DNA of 6,202 nucleotides from Acidobacteriota bacterium. Lineage in GTDB: Bacteria; Acidobacteriota; Terriglobia; Acidiferrales; 2-02-FULL-67-57. The translations under genes were made by a program, and so were the position numbers. Below are positions 1-6,163 of the stretch, one piece after another. Every line of letters begins with the position of its first letter. The stretch's first letter is position 1. The notes beneath the pieces were generated by a model that searched no databases, was not told the origin of the DNA, and was given only the letters and a program-made list of their open reading frames with translations. The stretch covers positions 1-6,202 of the forward strand of contig JACPRL010000161.1 of assembly GCA_016189965.1 (NCBI GenBank), given 5' to 3'.

Positions 1-1
1 C

Positions 2-601
2 ATCTACGTCATGGACGCAGATGGGTCGAATGTGCAACGGCTAAGCCAGCACGAGCGAGCAGACGGGCATCCCGCTTGGTCCCCGGACGGAAAGGAGATC
101 GCTTTTGACTCCGCCGACGGAGAGATTTACGTGATGGCTGCCGACGGTTCAAATGTGCGACGGCTCACGCACCATGAAGGTATAGACTACTTCCCTGCTT
201 GGTCCCCCGACGGGAAGAAGATAGCTTTCGCCTCCAACAGGGATGGGAATTGGGAGGTTTACGTAATGGAAGCCGATGGCGCGAACGTTCAACGCCTCAC
301 GCATCACGAAGAGCGGGATGCTGGTCCGGCCTTGTCGCCGGACGGGAAGAGAATCGCCTTCGACTCGACCCGCGACGGGGACTGGGAGATCTACCTGATG
401 GAGCCCGACGGCTCTAACGTTCAGCAGCTGACGCACAACGAAAAGGCGGATGTGCGCCCTGCTTGGTCCCCGGACGGGACGAAGATCGCCTTTAACACCA
501 ACCGCGACGGCAACTGGGAAATCTACCTGATGGATGCCGACGGGGCCAATGTGCAGCGGCTCACCATTAACAATGCGTTCGACGGCCACCCCGACTGGTG
601 A
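2..601 (+). CDS. TolB-like PD40 beta-propeller protein, C-terminal part (5' end outside window)
   Basis: The reading frame is already open at base 2 (Ile-Tyr-Val before the Met at base 11). These residues are the end of a preceding repeat, so base 11 is not the true start and the gene begins left of the window. The visible 199 residues are four PD40/WD40-like blades plus a start of a fifth. Each blade has the landmarks DG(S/A)NVQRLT, then PAWSPDGKKIAF, then RDGNWE(I/V)Y(L/V)M. The PD40 motif is the SPDGKKIAF core found in TolB and DPP IV-type propellers. The protein ends abruptly after a half blade, DGHPDW; in closed propellers such a half blade often completes a blade begun at the N terminus. 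The family usually serves as an extracytoplasmic binding or scaffold module. No enzymatic residues are visible, and any catalytic or signal-peptide region would lie upstream. The specific role is unknown. This is not necessarily TolB itself: no Tol-Pal genes are nearby. Confidence 0.88.
   Translation: MYVMDADGSNVQRLSQHERADGHPAWSPDGKEIAFDSADGEIYVMAADGSNVRRLTHHEGIDYFPAWSPDGKKIAFASNRDGNWEVYVMEADGANVQRLTHHEERDAGPALSPDGKRIAFDSTRDGDWEIYLMEPDGSNVQQLTHNEKADVRPAWSPDGTKIAFNTNRDGNWEIYLMDADGANVQRLTINNAFDGHPDW
11..598 (+). repeat. Tandem PD40 propeller repeats, 132-bp period
   Basis: Equivalent Met codons open successive units at 11, 134, 266, 398 and 530. The spacings are 123, 132, 132 and 132 bp, or 41, 44, 44 and 44 residues. 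The first complete unit lacks three residues in the RDGNW loop (it reads DSADGEIYV). Units differ at many synonymous positions while keeping the same protein motif, so these are diverged, selected protein repeats and not recent DNA duplications. Confidence 0.85.
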
Positions 602-709
602 AAAGGCCAGCGCTTCACGACAGGTGCCTCTCCTGACATTTTCAATTGGTTTTCTGCTCATGAGGGAGTTACCCGGCGTCGCGGTGGAAGCTAGGCGTAG
701 GACATAACG

Positions 710-1816
710 ATGGAGCGCGCCAACGCGGTCATCGTGGGCGGCGGCGTGGTCGGCTGCGCCGTCGCTGCGGAGTTGGCGCTGCGCACGTCGGACGTCTTCC
801 TCGTGGAACAACTTCCCCGGCTCGGTATGGCGGCCAGCAGCCGCAACAGCGGCGTGCTCCATTCCGGCATTTACTATCCGCCGGGCTCACTCAAAGCCCG
901 CCATTGCGTCGAGGGCAACCGGCTGACCTACGAGTTTTCCGCGGCGCACGACGTGCCGCACAAGAAAACGGGGAAGCTCATCACCGCCACCACCGCCGAA
1001 GAAGAAGCCGAGCTAGCTCGGCTGATCGAGCGCGGGCGCGAGAACGGGGTCGAGGGGCTCGCAGTCATCGGTGCCGAGGAGTTGCGGCGGCGCGAGCCGA
1101 AGGTCGCTGCCCGCGCGGCACTCTGGGTGCCGTCGGCGGGGCTGGTGGAAAGCGAGCTGCTGGTGAAAGCCTACGCCGCGCTGGCGGCAGCGCACGGCGT
1201 CTACCTAGCCACGAGCGCACGCCTCGAGCGCGTCGAGCCGGCCACCGATTTCATCCGCCTGCGCGCCGGGCGGGTCGGCGAGCTCGAAACGCGCGTGCTG
1301 GTGAACGCTGCCGGCCTGTTCGCCGACGAGGTGGCGGCGCTCTTCGGCTACCGTCGGTACCGAATCTATCCCGTGCGCGGCGAGTACTGGGAAGTGGTGG
1401 TGGCGAAGAGGGGCTGGGTGAACGCGCTGGTCTATCCGACGCCCGACCCGAGCGGCCTGAGCCTCGGCGTACATTTGACCAAAACGCTCGCGGGGCGGCT
1501 GCTCCTGGGGCCGAACGCGCGCCACGTCGAAGACAAGGACGACTACGAACAGGACTGGGAGCCGCGCGAATCCTTCTGCGCCCGCGCGCAGAAGCTCCTG
1601 CCCGAGTTGCGGCCCGACGATTTACGGCCGGCTTACAGCGGCATCCGCGCCAAGCTCAAGCCGCCGGGCCAAGCCGGCATCGAGGATTTCGTCGTCACGC
1701 GCGATCCGCTGTACCCGCACGTCATCCAGCTGATCGGGATTGATTCGCCGGGGCTCACCGCCGCGTCCTCCCTCGCCCGCTATGTCGCTCAACTGGTGGC
1801 GGAGACGTTGGCTTGA
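710..1816 (+). CDS. FAD-dependent oxidoreductase, L-2-hydroxyglutarate oxidase (LhgO/L2HGDH)-like
   Basis: A 368-residue DAO-superfamily flavoprotein. The N-terminal Rossmann FAD site is plain: VIVGGGVVG at residues 7-15, with the ribose-binding acidic residue E33 at the end of the second strand (FLVEQ). Residues 45-69 (RNSGVLHSGIYY, PPGSLKARHCVEG) are the block most typical of L-2-hydroxyglutarate oxidases. A second FAD-contacting motif, VNAAGLFAD, is at 198-206. YPVRGEYW (220-227), GIRAKL (311-316) and GIDSPGLTAA (343-352) match the family's C-terminal active-site and flavin-closing segments. Members oxidise L-2-hydroxyglutarate to 2-oxoglutarate and pass electrons to oxygen or quinones. 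The length is slightly short of the roughly 400 residues common for LhgO, so the exact 2-hydroxyacid substrate is inferred. The start is set by ATG 710 with AGGA at 699-702, 7 nt away. The next gene converges on it 43 bp downstream, and no partner gene is evident. Confidence 0.85.
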   Translation: MERANAVIVGGGVVGCAVAAELALRTSDVFLVEQLPRLGMAASSRNSGVLHSGIYYPPGSLKARHCVEGNRLTYEFSAAHDVPHKKTGKLITATTAEEEAELARLIERGRENGVEGLAVIGAEELRRREPKVAARAALWVPSAGLVESELLVKAYAALAAAHGVYLATSARLERVEPATDFIRLRAGRVGELETRVLVNAAGLFADEVAALFGYRRYRIYPVRGEYWEVVVAKRGWVNALVYPTPDPSGLSLGVHLTKTLAGRLLLGPNARHVEDKDDYEQDWEPRESFCARAQKLLPELRPDDLRPAYSGIRAKLKPPGQAGIEDFVVTRDPLYPHVIQLIGIDSPGLTAASSLARYVAQLVAETLA

Positions 1817-1832
1817 ACGCCCTCACCTCACC

Positions 1833-1848
1833 ACTCCCGGACCGGAGT
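1833..1848. terminator. Weak hairpin in the convergent gap
   Basis: ACTCC (1833-1837) and GGAGT (1844-1848) form a 5-bp stem with a 6-base loop between two converging genes. There is no T-tract on either strand, so intrinsic termination is only a suggestion from position. It may be chance in GC-rich DNA. Confidence 0.2.
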
Positions 1849-1859
1849 CACTGCGGCTT

Positions 1860-2072
1860 TCAGCGGATCAAGGAACGAACCTCCCGGCGGCAGAGCCAAG
1901 CCGTGAGCAACACATCGGCCGCCACCCATTCGATCAGCCAGATGCGGTACTCTCTTTCATTGCCGCTGAGCCGCTCGAACTCCATCAACGGCCAAAAGAT
2001 CGCGCCCAGCGTCGTCCCGATGATCAGCGCCACCAGAAGGATGCTGGCCAGCGCCCCTTTGGCGTCTGTCAA
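1860..2072 (-). CDS. Small two-helix membrane protein, translationally coupled to M28 peptidase
   Basis: A 70-residue protein of no family I recognise. Two hydrophobic stretches fit transmembrane helices: residues about 9-31 (SILLVALIIGTTLGAIFW core) and about 43-61 (IWLIEWVAADVLLTAWL core). They are separated by a charged loop rich in E, R and N, and a basic tail follows (CRREVRSLIR). The start is TTG at 2072-2070, sharing bases with the TGA stop of the peptidase gene (TTGA overlap). An AAAGG about 9 nt upstream could serve as ribosome binding site. There is no better ATG or GTG start that keeps the first helix. The overlap suggests translational coupling, so the product may be made in proportion to the peptidase and sit beside its membrane helices. 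Function is unknown; it could be a subunit or a stabiliser. The overlapping plus-strand frames here encode low-complexity, Ser/Arg-rich sequence and look like shadows. Confidence 0.65.
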   Translation of the reverse strand: MTDAKGALASILLVALIIGTTLGAIFWPLMEFERLSGNEREYRIWLIEWVAADVLLTAWLCRREVRSLIR

Positions 2073-3976
2073 GACTTGGTGCCTTTCGCTTCGGAGTGTA
2101 GAGCCGGCGATGCTGTCCGGCGCAGGCTGCTCATATTGTCGGCGCGGTTCGCGTGGCGGTAGGCGTTGTCAATAAAGCACGGGATGGCGCGCACCATGAG
2201 GTAGAGGATGGCGCCGAGTTGAAACAACAGCAGGCCGGGCACGGTGACGAACTGGTAGCGGAAGAACCATTCCTGGAAGAGAAACGAGCGCGCAAAACCG
2301 AACTGCAGCGCCTGTCCGACTGCGTAGGCGATCAGGAAGGCCGCGGCAAAGAAAGTGATGAAAGTGTAGCGGCCCATCCACCGCGCCAGCCAGGCGGCGA
2401 AGAAATGGTAACGGCGCCGGAGCTGGTCGGCGAAGGTCAGCCGGCGGGCGAAAACAAACTCCTGAGTGGCCTGGCTCGCTACCAGGCGATCGAGCCGCAC
2501 GCGACGGCAGATTCGATTCCGCTCCCGGCAGAGGTCGGCGACTTCGGAGCGCAGCCGGGCGTGGACGCCCCAGCCGACTGGCTCGCGCAGCTCCACGCGC
2601 GCTTGCTTGCTGGCTTCGCCCACCCCGGCGTCGACGCGGTAGACGATGTTGAGGTTGCGCCGGTTGGGCTCGAGCGCGTCTTTCAGCGCCAACCAGTAGT
2701 CAGGGGCGCCGCCGCGCGGGCTCGTGATTTCATACAGTCGCGCGTAGTGGGAGTCGGCCAACTGACGCGGCTCGCGCACGCGCGCGCCGCCTTCAATGAC
2801 GTGGAACACGTAGTCGAGGATGAGCAACGCATCGCGCAGCGGCTCGGGATAGACGCGCTCGGGCACGTCGGCCGGCGTGTGGATTTTGCCGCCGAAGACG
2901 ACGGGCGAAGCCTTGCCGGGCGTCATCGTCACCAGCGCCGAGGCCGGGATGCGCCGCGGCTCGGGGTGAGAGGCTCCGGCGAGCCAACGGCCGGCGCGCC
3001 GCGCGGCGTGACGCAGGCGGAACCAGAGGCCGTTGTTGACCTCGAGGAAAGAGACGTGGTCGGTCGTCCCGCCAGCCAAGTAGTTGTTGTACTTGACCCC
3101 GTGCAGGTGCGCGGCTTCCTCCAGCAGGTCGGTGAAGGCGTCGTAGTGGCCGAAGGGGATGAGGGCGCGGATGAAGTCCGCCCCCAATGTGCTGCGCGGG
3201 ATGTACATCCGGCCTTCACCGACGGAATCCACCGACACGACGGCGCGCAGCCGCCCGAGCTCTTCCGGCGTCAGCGCCCGCACGTACTCGCGCGAGCCGG
3301 AGACGCCGAAGCGGTAGCTGGCCAGCGGCACCACTGCCAGCGCGGCGGCCAGCAGGTGCCAGCTCCGCTGCTGGAGGCACTGGATGGCGGCGATGAGCGC
3401 GCCGGCCAGGAGCAACTGCGAGAGCAACCCCACCAGCCCGCACTCCTCCGAACCGGCCAGGAAGTAGACGTGGGTCAGGCGCGGCCGCGCCACGGCCCGC
3501 AGGTCGGCCAGCAGGTACTGCTTGAGAATTTCTTCGCCCGTGGTGTTGTCGTCCGCGCCGACGCCGCGCCAGGTGTCGTAGTGCGCCACCAGAAGAAAAA
3601 CTTCTGAGCTTTCGCCGGGCACAGTGAAGATGAAGTTCCAGCGCGTCGTGCGCAGGGCCCAGCGCGACAACCGTTGCCGCTCCGCGACCACGCAGGGAGC
3701 GTCGCGCCGCTCGCGCGCCTGCCGCCAGCGCTCGGCGTGGACCTGCCGGTCGGCTGGCGAGCCGCCGCGTTCCACTTCGTAGATACGGCCGGGGAACTCT
3801 TCCCGCAGCCAGGTGATGAGGCGCTCGACTTGGCGCTCGTTGGCCCGGTTGTAGCCTTCGCCCGGCAGCCGGTCGGCGCAACTGTGGCGGATGTTCTCCA
3901 GAATCTCGTTGACCCGCGCCTCCACCGGCGCCCAGCGCGCGTGCACGGCGGCAAGTTCTTTTGGCAGCTCCGTCAT
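2069..3976 (-). CDS. Membrane-anchored M28-family zinc peptidase
   Basis: A 635-residue protein with an M28 (aminopeptidase Y/S-type) di-zinc catalytic core. The expected ligands are all visible: H132 in VAHYDT, D142 in GADDN, the E177-E178 pair in GSEECGL (general base plus ligand), D250 in VSVDS, and H366 in IHTPAD. G302-H307 (GGTTDH) matches the loop before the last ligand. No signal peptide is present: the N terminus is a charged helical region of about 110 residues. Two features are unusual. A hydrophobic hairpin of about 44 residues (184-227) interrupts the EExGLxGSxxY segment, and a second membrane pair lies at about 537-560 and 578-601 with basic flanks. Residues about 410-530 form a charged domain of unknown fold. 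Basic residues beside the last helices suggest that the ends, and probably the catalytic domain, face the cytoplasm. Substrate is unknown. The start ATG has GAGGAG just upstream, with a tight spacing of about 2 nt. Confidence 0.85.
   Translation of the reverse strand: MTELPKELAAVHARWAPVEARVNEILENIRHSCADRLPGEGYNRANERQVERLITWLREEFPGRIYEVERGGSPADRQVHAERWRQARERRDAPCVVAERQRLSRWALRTTRWNFIFTVPGESSEVFLLVAHYDTWRGVGADDNTTGEEILKQYLLADLRAVARPRLTHVYFLAGSEECGLVGLLSQLLLAGALIAAIQCLQQRSWHLLAAALAVVPLASYRFGVSGSREYVRALTPEELGRLRAVVSVDSVGEGRMYIPRSTLGADFIRALIPFGHYDAFTDLLEEAAHLHGVKYNNYLAGGTTDHVSFLEVNNGLWFRLRHAARRAGRWLAGASHPEPRRIPASALVTMTPGKASPVVFGGKIHTPADVPERVYPEPLRDALLILDYVFHVIEGGARVREPRQLADSHYARLYEITSPRGGAPDYWLALKDALEPNRRNLNIVYRVDAGVGEASKQARVELREPVGWGVHARLRSEVADLCRERNRICRRVRLDRLVASQATQEFVFARRLTFADQLRRRYHFFAAWLARWMGRYTFITFFAAAFLIAYAVGQALQFGFARSFLFQEWFFRYQFVTVPGLLLFQLGAILYLMVRAIPCFIDNAYRHANRADNMSSLRRTASPALHSEAKGTKS
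3296..3427 (-). other. Region encoding a transmembrane-hairpin insertion inside the M28 metal-site motif
   Basis: This segment encodes residues 184-227 of the peptidase. Removing it would join EECGLVG (177-183) directly to SREYV (228-232), restoring the canonical M28 pattern EExGLxGSxxYV. The insert holds two hydrophobic stretches, about 184-200 (LLSQLLLAGALIAAIQC) and about 207-221 (HLLAAALAVVPLASY). They are joined by a short polar turn, LQQRSW. That these cross the membrane is inferred from hydrophobicity and length. Confidence 0.65.
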
Positions 3977-4005
3977 TGCTCCTCAGCAGGGAGCGCGGGA
4001 AGGCT

Positions 4006-4995
4006 TCAAGCAAATGCGGGGAGGATTTCGCGCCCGTAGGTTTCCACGGTCTGTTCTTCCTCGCCGCACATCAGGTAGATGTTGAACTGGGTTACGCCGG
4101 CCTCGGCCAGGCGCTGGAGCTTTTCGCGGTGGGCTTCCAGCGGGCCGACGAGGCAGAAACGGTCCACCACCTCGTCGGAGACGAAGGCGGCGTTGTTGCT
4201 GCCCACCTCGCAGTGGTGCTGGTAGTCGTAGCCGGGGCGGTTCTCCACGTAGGCGCGCAGGCCCGGGGGCAGCTCGCGGGGCGGATAACGCCGCAGTAGA
4301 TCAATCACGTGGTTCGACACCAGCGCCGGGAACCAGCGCACCCGCTCCCGGGCCACCTCCAAGTCGTCCGACACCCAGACGGGCGCCGCCGCCATCACTT
4401 CGATGGTTTTCGGATCGCGCCCCGCCTCGCGCGCGCCTTCCTCGATGAAGCGGAGAAACCAGGCAATTAACTCCGGGTCGGCCAACTGCAGGATGACGCC
4501 GTCGGCCACCTGGCCCACCAGCCGCAAGACCTGCGGGCCATAGCCGGCGATCCAGACGCGCGGCGCGCCGTTCGACCAGCTTAGCCGCACCGGCTGCCCG
4601 TCGTAGTTGACCTCGCGGCCAGAGGTTAAGGCGCGGAAGGTCTCGACCGCCTCTTCGAGCTGCTTCACGGTGGTAGGCTTCTTGCCCAACACGCGCCGCG
4701 AGCTATCGCCGCGGCCGATGCCCAGCTCCATCCGCCCGCCGGAAATCACGTTCAGCGTGGCGTAGAGGCTAGCGGTAACCGTGATGTCGCGCACCGCCGG
4801 GTTGGTGACGCAGGTGCCGAGGTGCATCCGGCGCGTCTGCGCCGCCATCAGGGTGAGCAGCGGGTAGGGCTCCTTCCAGAGGATGTGGGAGTCGAACATC
4901 CAACCGTAGCGGAAGCCGGCCGCCTCGGCCTGTTGCGCCAGGCTGACGAGGCGCTCGACCGCCATGTCCGGCTTCAAGGTGATTCCGAACTCCAT
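4006..4995 (-). CDS. LLM-class (luciferase-like) F420/FMN-dependent oxidoreductase, CPS_4043-type
   Basis: A 329-residue TIM-barrel oxidoreductase of the bacterial luciferase-like monooxygenase superfamily. The N terminus MEFGITLKPD, then GWMFDSHILWKEPYPLLTLM, GTCVTNPAVRD, SGGRMELGIGRGDSSRR and WIAGYGPQVLRLVGQVADG are recognisable blocks. They resemble the group related to methylenetetrahydromethanopterin reductase that is named as the F420-dependent CPS_4043 family. The flavin/F420 phosphate site is expected around GIGRGDSSRR and the IAGYGP loop. Whether the cofactor is F420 or FMN cannot be read from the sequence. I chose ATG 4995 over the in-frame ATG 5004: AGAGG at 5009-5005 abuts the upstream ATG but sits 9 nt from 4995, and family members usually begin at this MxFGITLKPD. 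It is the first gene of the minus-strand unit, 29 bp before the M28 gene, with a good promoter at about 5132-5105. Confidence 0.85.
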   Translation of the reverse strand: MEFGITLKPDMAVERLVSLAQQAEAAGFRYGWMFDSHILWKEPYPLLTLMAAQTRRMHLGTCVTNPAVRDITVTASLYATLNVISGGRMELGIGRGDSSRRVLGKKPTTVKQLEEAVETFRALTSGREVNYDGQPVRLSWSNGAPRVWIAGYGPQVLRLVGQVADGVILQLADPELIAWFLRFIEEGAREAGRDPKTIEVMAAAPVWVSDDLEVARERVRWFPALVSNHVIDLLRRYPPRELPPGLRAYVENRPGYDYQHHCEVGSNNAAFVSDEVVDRFCLVGPLEAHREKLQRLAEAGVTQFNIYLMCGEEEQTVETYGREILPAFA

Positions 4996-5104
4996 CGCTC
5001 GCATCCTCTGGCGCTACGCGTGGAAGAAAAAGTCCGCCCTGGTCGCTCTGCCGCCGACTGATTCCCTCCGCGGATGGCCGCCCGTCTTCCTCGCCTGGAT
5101 GAGG

Positions 5105-5132
5105 ATTCTAGCACGGCAGCACCTCAAATCAA
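5105..5132 (-). promoter_or_regulatory. Sigma70-type promoter for the LLM-M28-small protein operon
   Basis: Read on the minus strand: TTGATT (5132-5127) as -35, a 16-base spacer, and the extended -10 TGC-TAGAAT (5113-5105). Transcription would begin near 5098, leaving a leader of about 100 bases before ATG 4995. Matches are 4/6 for the -35 and 5/6 for the -10, plus the TGn element. Confidence 0.5.
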
Positions 5133-5168
5133 ACTTTCCTCTCCCCACCCGGCGGCTGGCGACCAGTG

Positions 5169-5177
5169 TGATAGAAT
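5169..5177 (+). promoter_or_regulatory. Extended -10 promoter for the sulfotransferase gene
   Basis: TGA-TAGAAT at 5169-5177 is an extended -10 on the plus strand. No -35-like hexamer is seen at 15-19 bases upstream, which extended -10 promoters can tolerate. Transcription near 5184 would give a leader of about 35 bases before ATG 5219. It also argues against starting the protein at the in-frame GTG at 5168, which lies within the promoter. Confidence 0.4.
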
Positions 5178-5218
5178 TCGCTGCTTTTCGGGACGCGCAA
5201 ACACCAGCCTGTGAACGG

Positions 5219-6094
5219 ATGAACAGACGCGCCGCGACCCCGCCCATCCTTGTTCTGGGGATGCACCGCTCCGGCACCGCACTGGTTGCGCGCGCACTGG
5301 AAACTCTGGGCCTGTTCGTGGGCGCGCGGCTGGAGGAGAACTACGAGTCGGTTTTCTTCCACCGGCTCAACCTCTGGCTGGTGCGGCAGGCTGGGGCCGA
5401 CTGGGACCACCCCGAGCCCGTCCATCTGCTGGTCAACCACGCAGAGGCGCGGCGGCGGGCGGTGGACTACCTCCGGTTTCTCCTCGACTCGCCCCGCGCC
5501 ATCTCTTATCTCGGTCTGGCGCGCTACCTGCGCTACCGCAGCCCGCGGAACCTCGACCTCCCCTGGGGCTGGAAGTCGCCGCTCACCACTTACACCCTGC
5601 CGCTCTGGCTCGACCTCTTCCCCGAAGCGCGCATCATCCACGTCGTCCGCCACGGCGTGGACGTGGCCGAGAGCCTGCTGGCCCGCGAGCAGCGCGGGCC
5701 GGCGCTGACGCCGGCGCGCAGCGGCTACCGCCGGTTCAAAGCGCTCCACTGGCTGCGGCCTAAGCGCGGCGGTTTCTTCTTCAGCCTGCGCTGCACTTCG
5801 CTCGAAGGCGGCTTCTCCCTCTGGGAGGAGTACGTCGCCGAAGCCCGCCGCCACGTGGCGCAGTTGGGGGCGCGGGCGCGGGAAATCCGCTACGAAGATT
5901 TGCTCGGCGAGCCGCGCGGCAGCCTGGCGGCGCTGGCCGATTTCTGCGGCCTGGCGCCGAGCGCGGAGGCGCGGGAGCAGGCGGCGGCGCTAGCCCAGCC
6001 CGAGCGCGCGCTGGCCTACCGCCGCTCGGGCGAGCTGGCCGGGTTCGCGCAGCGAGTGGCTGAGCGGCTGCGCGCGCACGGCTACGCGCCCTAA
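5219..6094 (+). CDS. Sulfotransferase family protein (PAPS-dependent type)
   Basis: A 291-residue protein with the landmarks of Sulfotransfer_3-like enzymes, which move sulfate from PAPS to an alcohol or amine acceptor. The 5'-phosphosulfate loop is ILVLGMHRSGTAL at residues 10-22. GWKSP (117-121) supplies the conserved Lys before the core helix. The 3'-phosphate-binding segment is IIHVVRHGVDVAESLL (139-154), with R144 and S152 as the expected contacts. IRYEDLLGEP (223-232) is the usual sulfotransferase motif near the C-terminal region. No signal peptide or membrane helix is evident. The acceptor cannot be predicted; bacterial members act on lipids, glycans or small metabolites. The frame stays open upstream to 4964, but that part is antisense to the LLM gene and lacks family similarity. 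ATG 5219 follows the extended -10 by a plausible distance. Its ribosome binding site is weak (GAACGG nearby). Confidence 0.85.
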   Translation: MNRRAATPPILVLGMHRSGTALVARALETLGLFVGARLEENYESVFFHRLNLWLVRQAGADWDHPEPVHLLVNHAEARRRAVDYLRFLLDSPRAISYLGLARYLRYRSPRNLDLPWGWKSPLTTYTLPLWLDLFPEARIIHVVRHGVDVAESLLAREQRGPALTPARSGYRRFKALHWLRPKRGGFFFSLRCTSLEGGFSLWEEYVAEARRHVAQLGARAREIRYEDLLGEPRGSLAALADFCGLAPSAEAREQAAALAQPERALAYRRSGELAGFAQRVAERLRAHGYAP

Positions 6095-6145
6095 GTCGGT
6101 TGCGTTGACACTGCTCGCACTGCCCAACTACCATACCGACCGACT
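6094..6145. repeat. 7-bp inverted repeat flanking the hydantoinase-gene promoter
   Basis: AGTCGGT (6094-6100) and ACCGACT (6139-6145) are perfect reverse complements. They are placed just outside the -35 and over the predicted start site. ACCGAC also occurs at 6135-6140, overlapping the right arm. The arms could be operator half-sites, but 7 bp may be chance. Confidence 0.3.
6105..6134 (+). promoter_or_regulatory. Sigma70-type promoter for the amidohydrolase gene
   Basis: A perfect TTGACA (6105-6110) is followed, after 18 bases, by TACCAT (6129-6134; 4/6, keeping the conserved first T, A and last T). Transcription near 6141 leaves a leader of about 23 bases containing a good ribosome binding site. 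The amidohydrolase gene can thus be expressed separately from the sulfotransferase. Confidence 0.45.
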
Positions 6146-6163
6146 CACACTGGGGGAGAAGAA

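Noticed and set aside
11..13. ATG at base 11 as start of the propeller protein
   Set aside because: The frame continues to the left edge with repeat residues IYV, and every repeat unit carries an equivalent internal Met.
633..661. CTGACA as a possible -35 upstream of the oxidoreductase gene
   Set aside because: The hexamer 17 bases downstream (GCTCAT) matches the -10 consensus poorly, so I do not call a promoter here, although one is likely somewhere in 602-709.
149..862. Minus-strand open frame (237 codons) across the propeller gene
   Set aside because: It mirrors the PD40 repeats and crosses into the oxidoreductase gene. No recognisable domain; opposite-strand shadow.
904..1743. Plus-strand frame of 279 codons inside the FAD oxidoreductase gene
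   Set aside because: Arg/Ala-rich out-of-frame translation of a gene whose motifs are clear in the other frame.
1813..2175. Plus-strand frame of 120 codons opposite the small membrane protein
   Set aside because: Ser/Arg-rich low-complexity translation with no domain. The minus-strand frame has two clean hydrophobic helices and a coupled start, so it is the better gene.
2153..3607. Long plus-strand open frame (484 codons) opposite the M28 gene
   Set aside because: It is antisense to a gene with full catalytic motifs. Its translation is rich in G, A, R, V, E and Q without any domain, as expected of an open shadow frame in GC-rich DNA.
4964..5218. N-terminal extension of the sulfotransferase frame by 85 codons
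   Set aside because: It would overlap the start of the LLM gene on the opposite strand and both divergent promoters. The sequence before the P-loop lacks family similarity, and ATG 5219 fits better.
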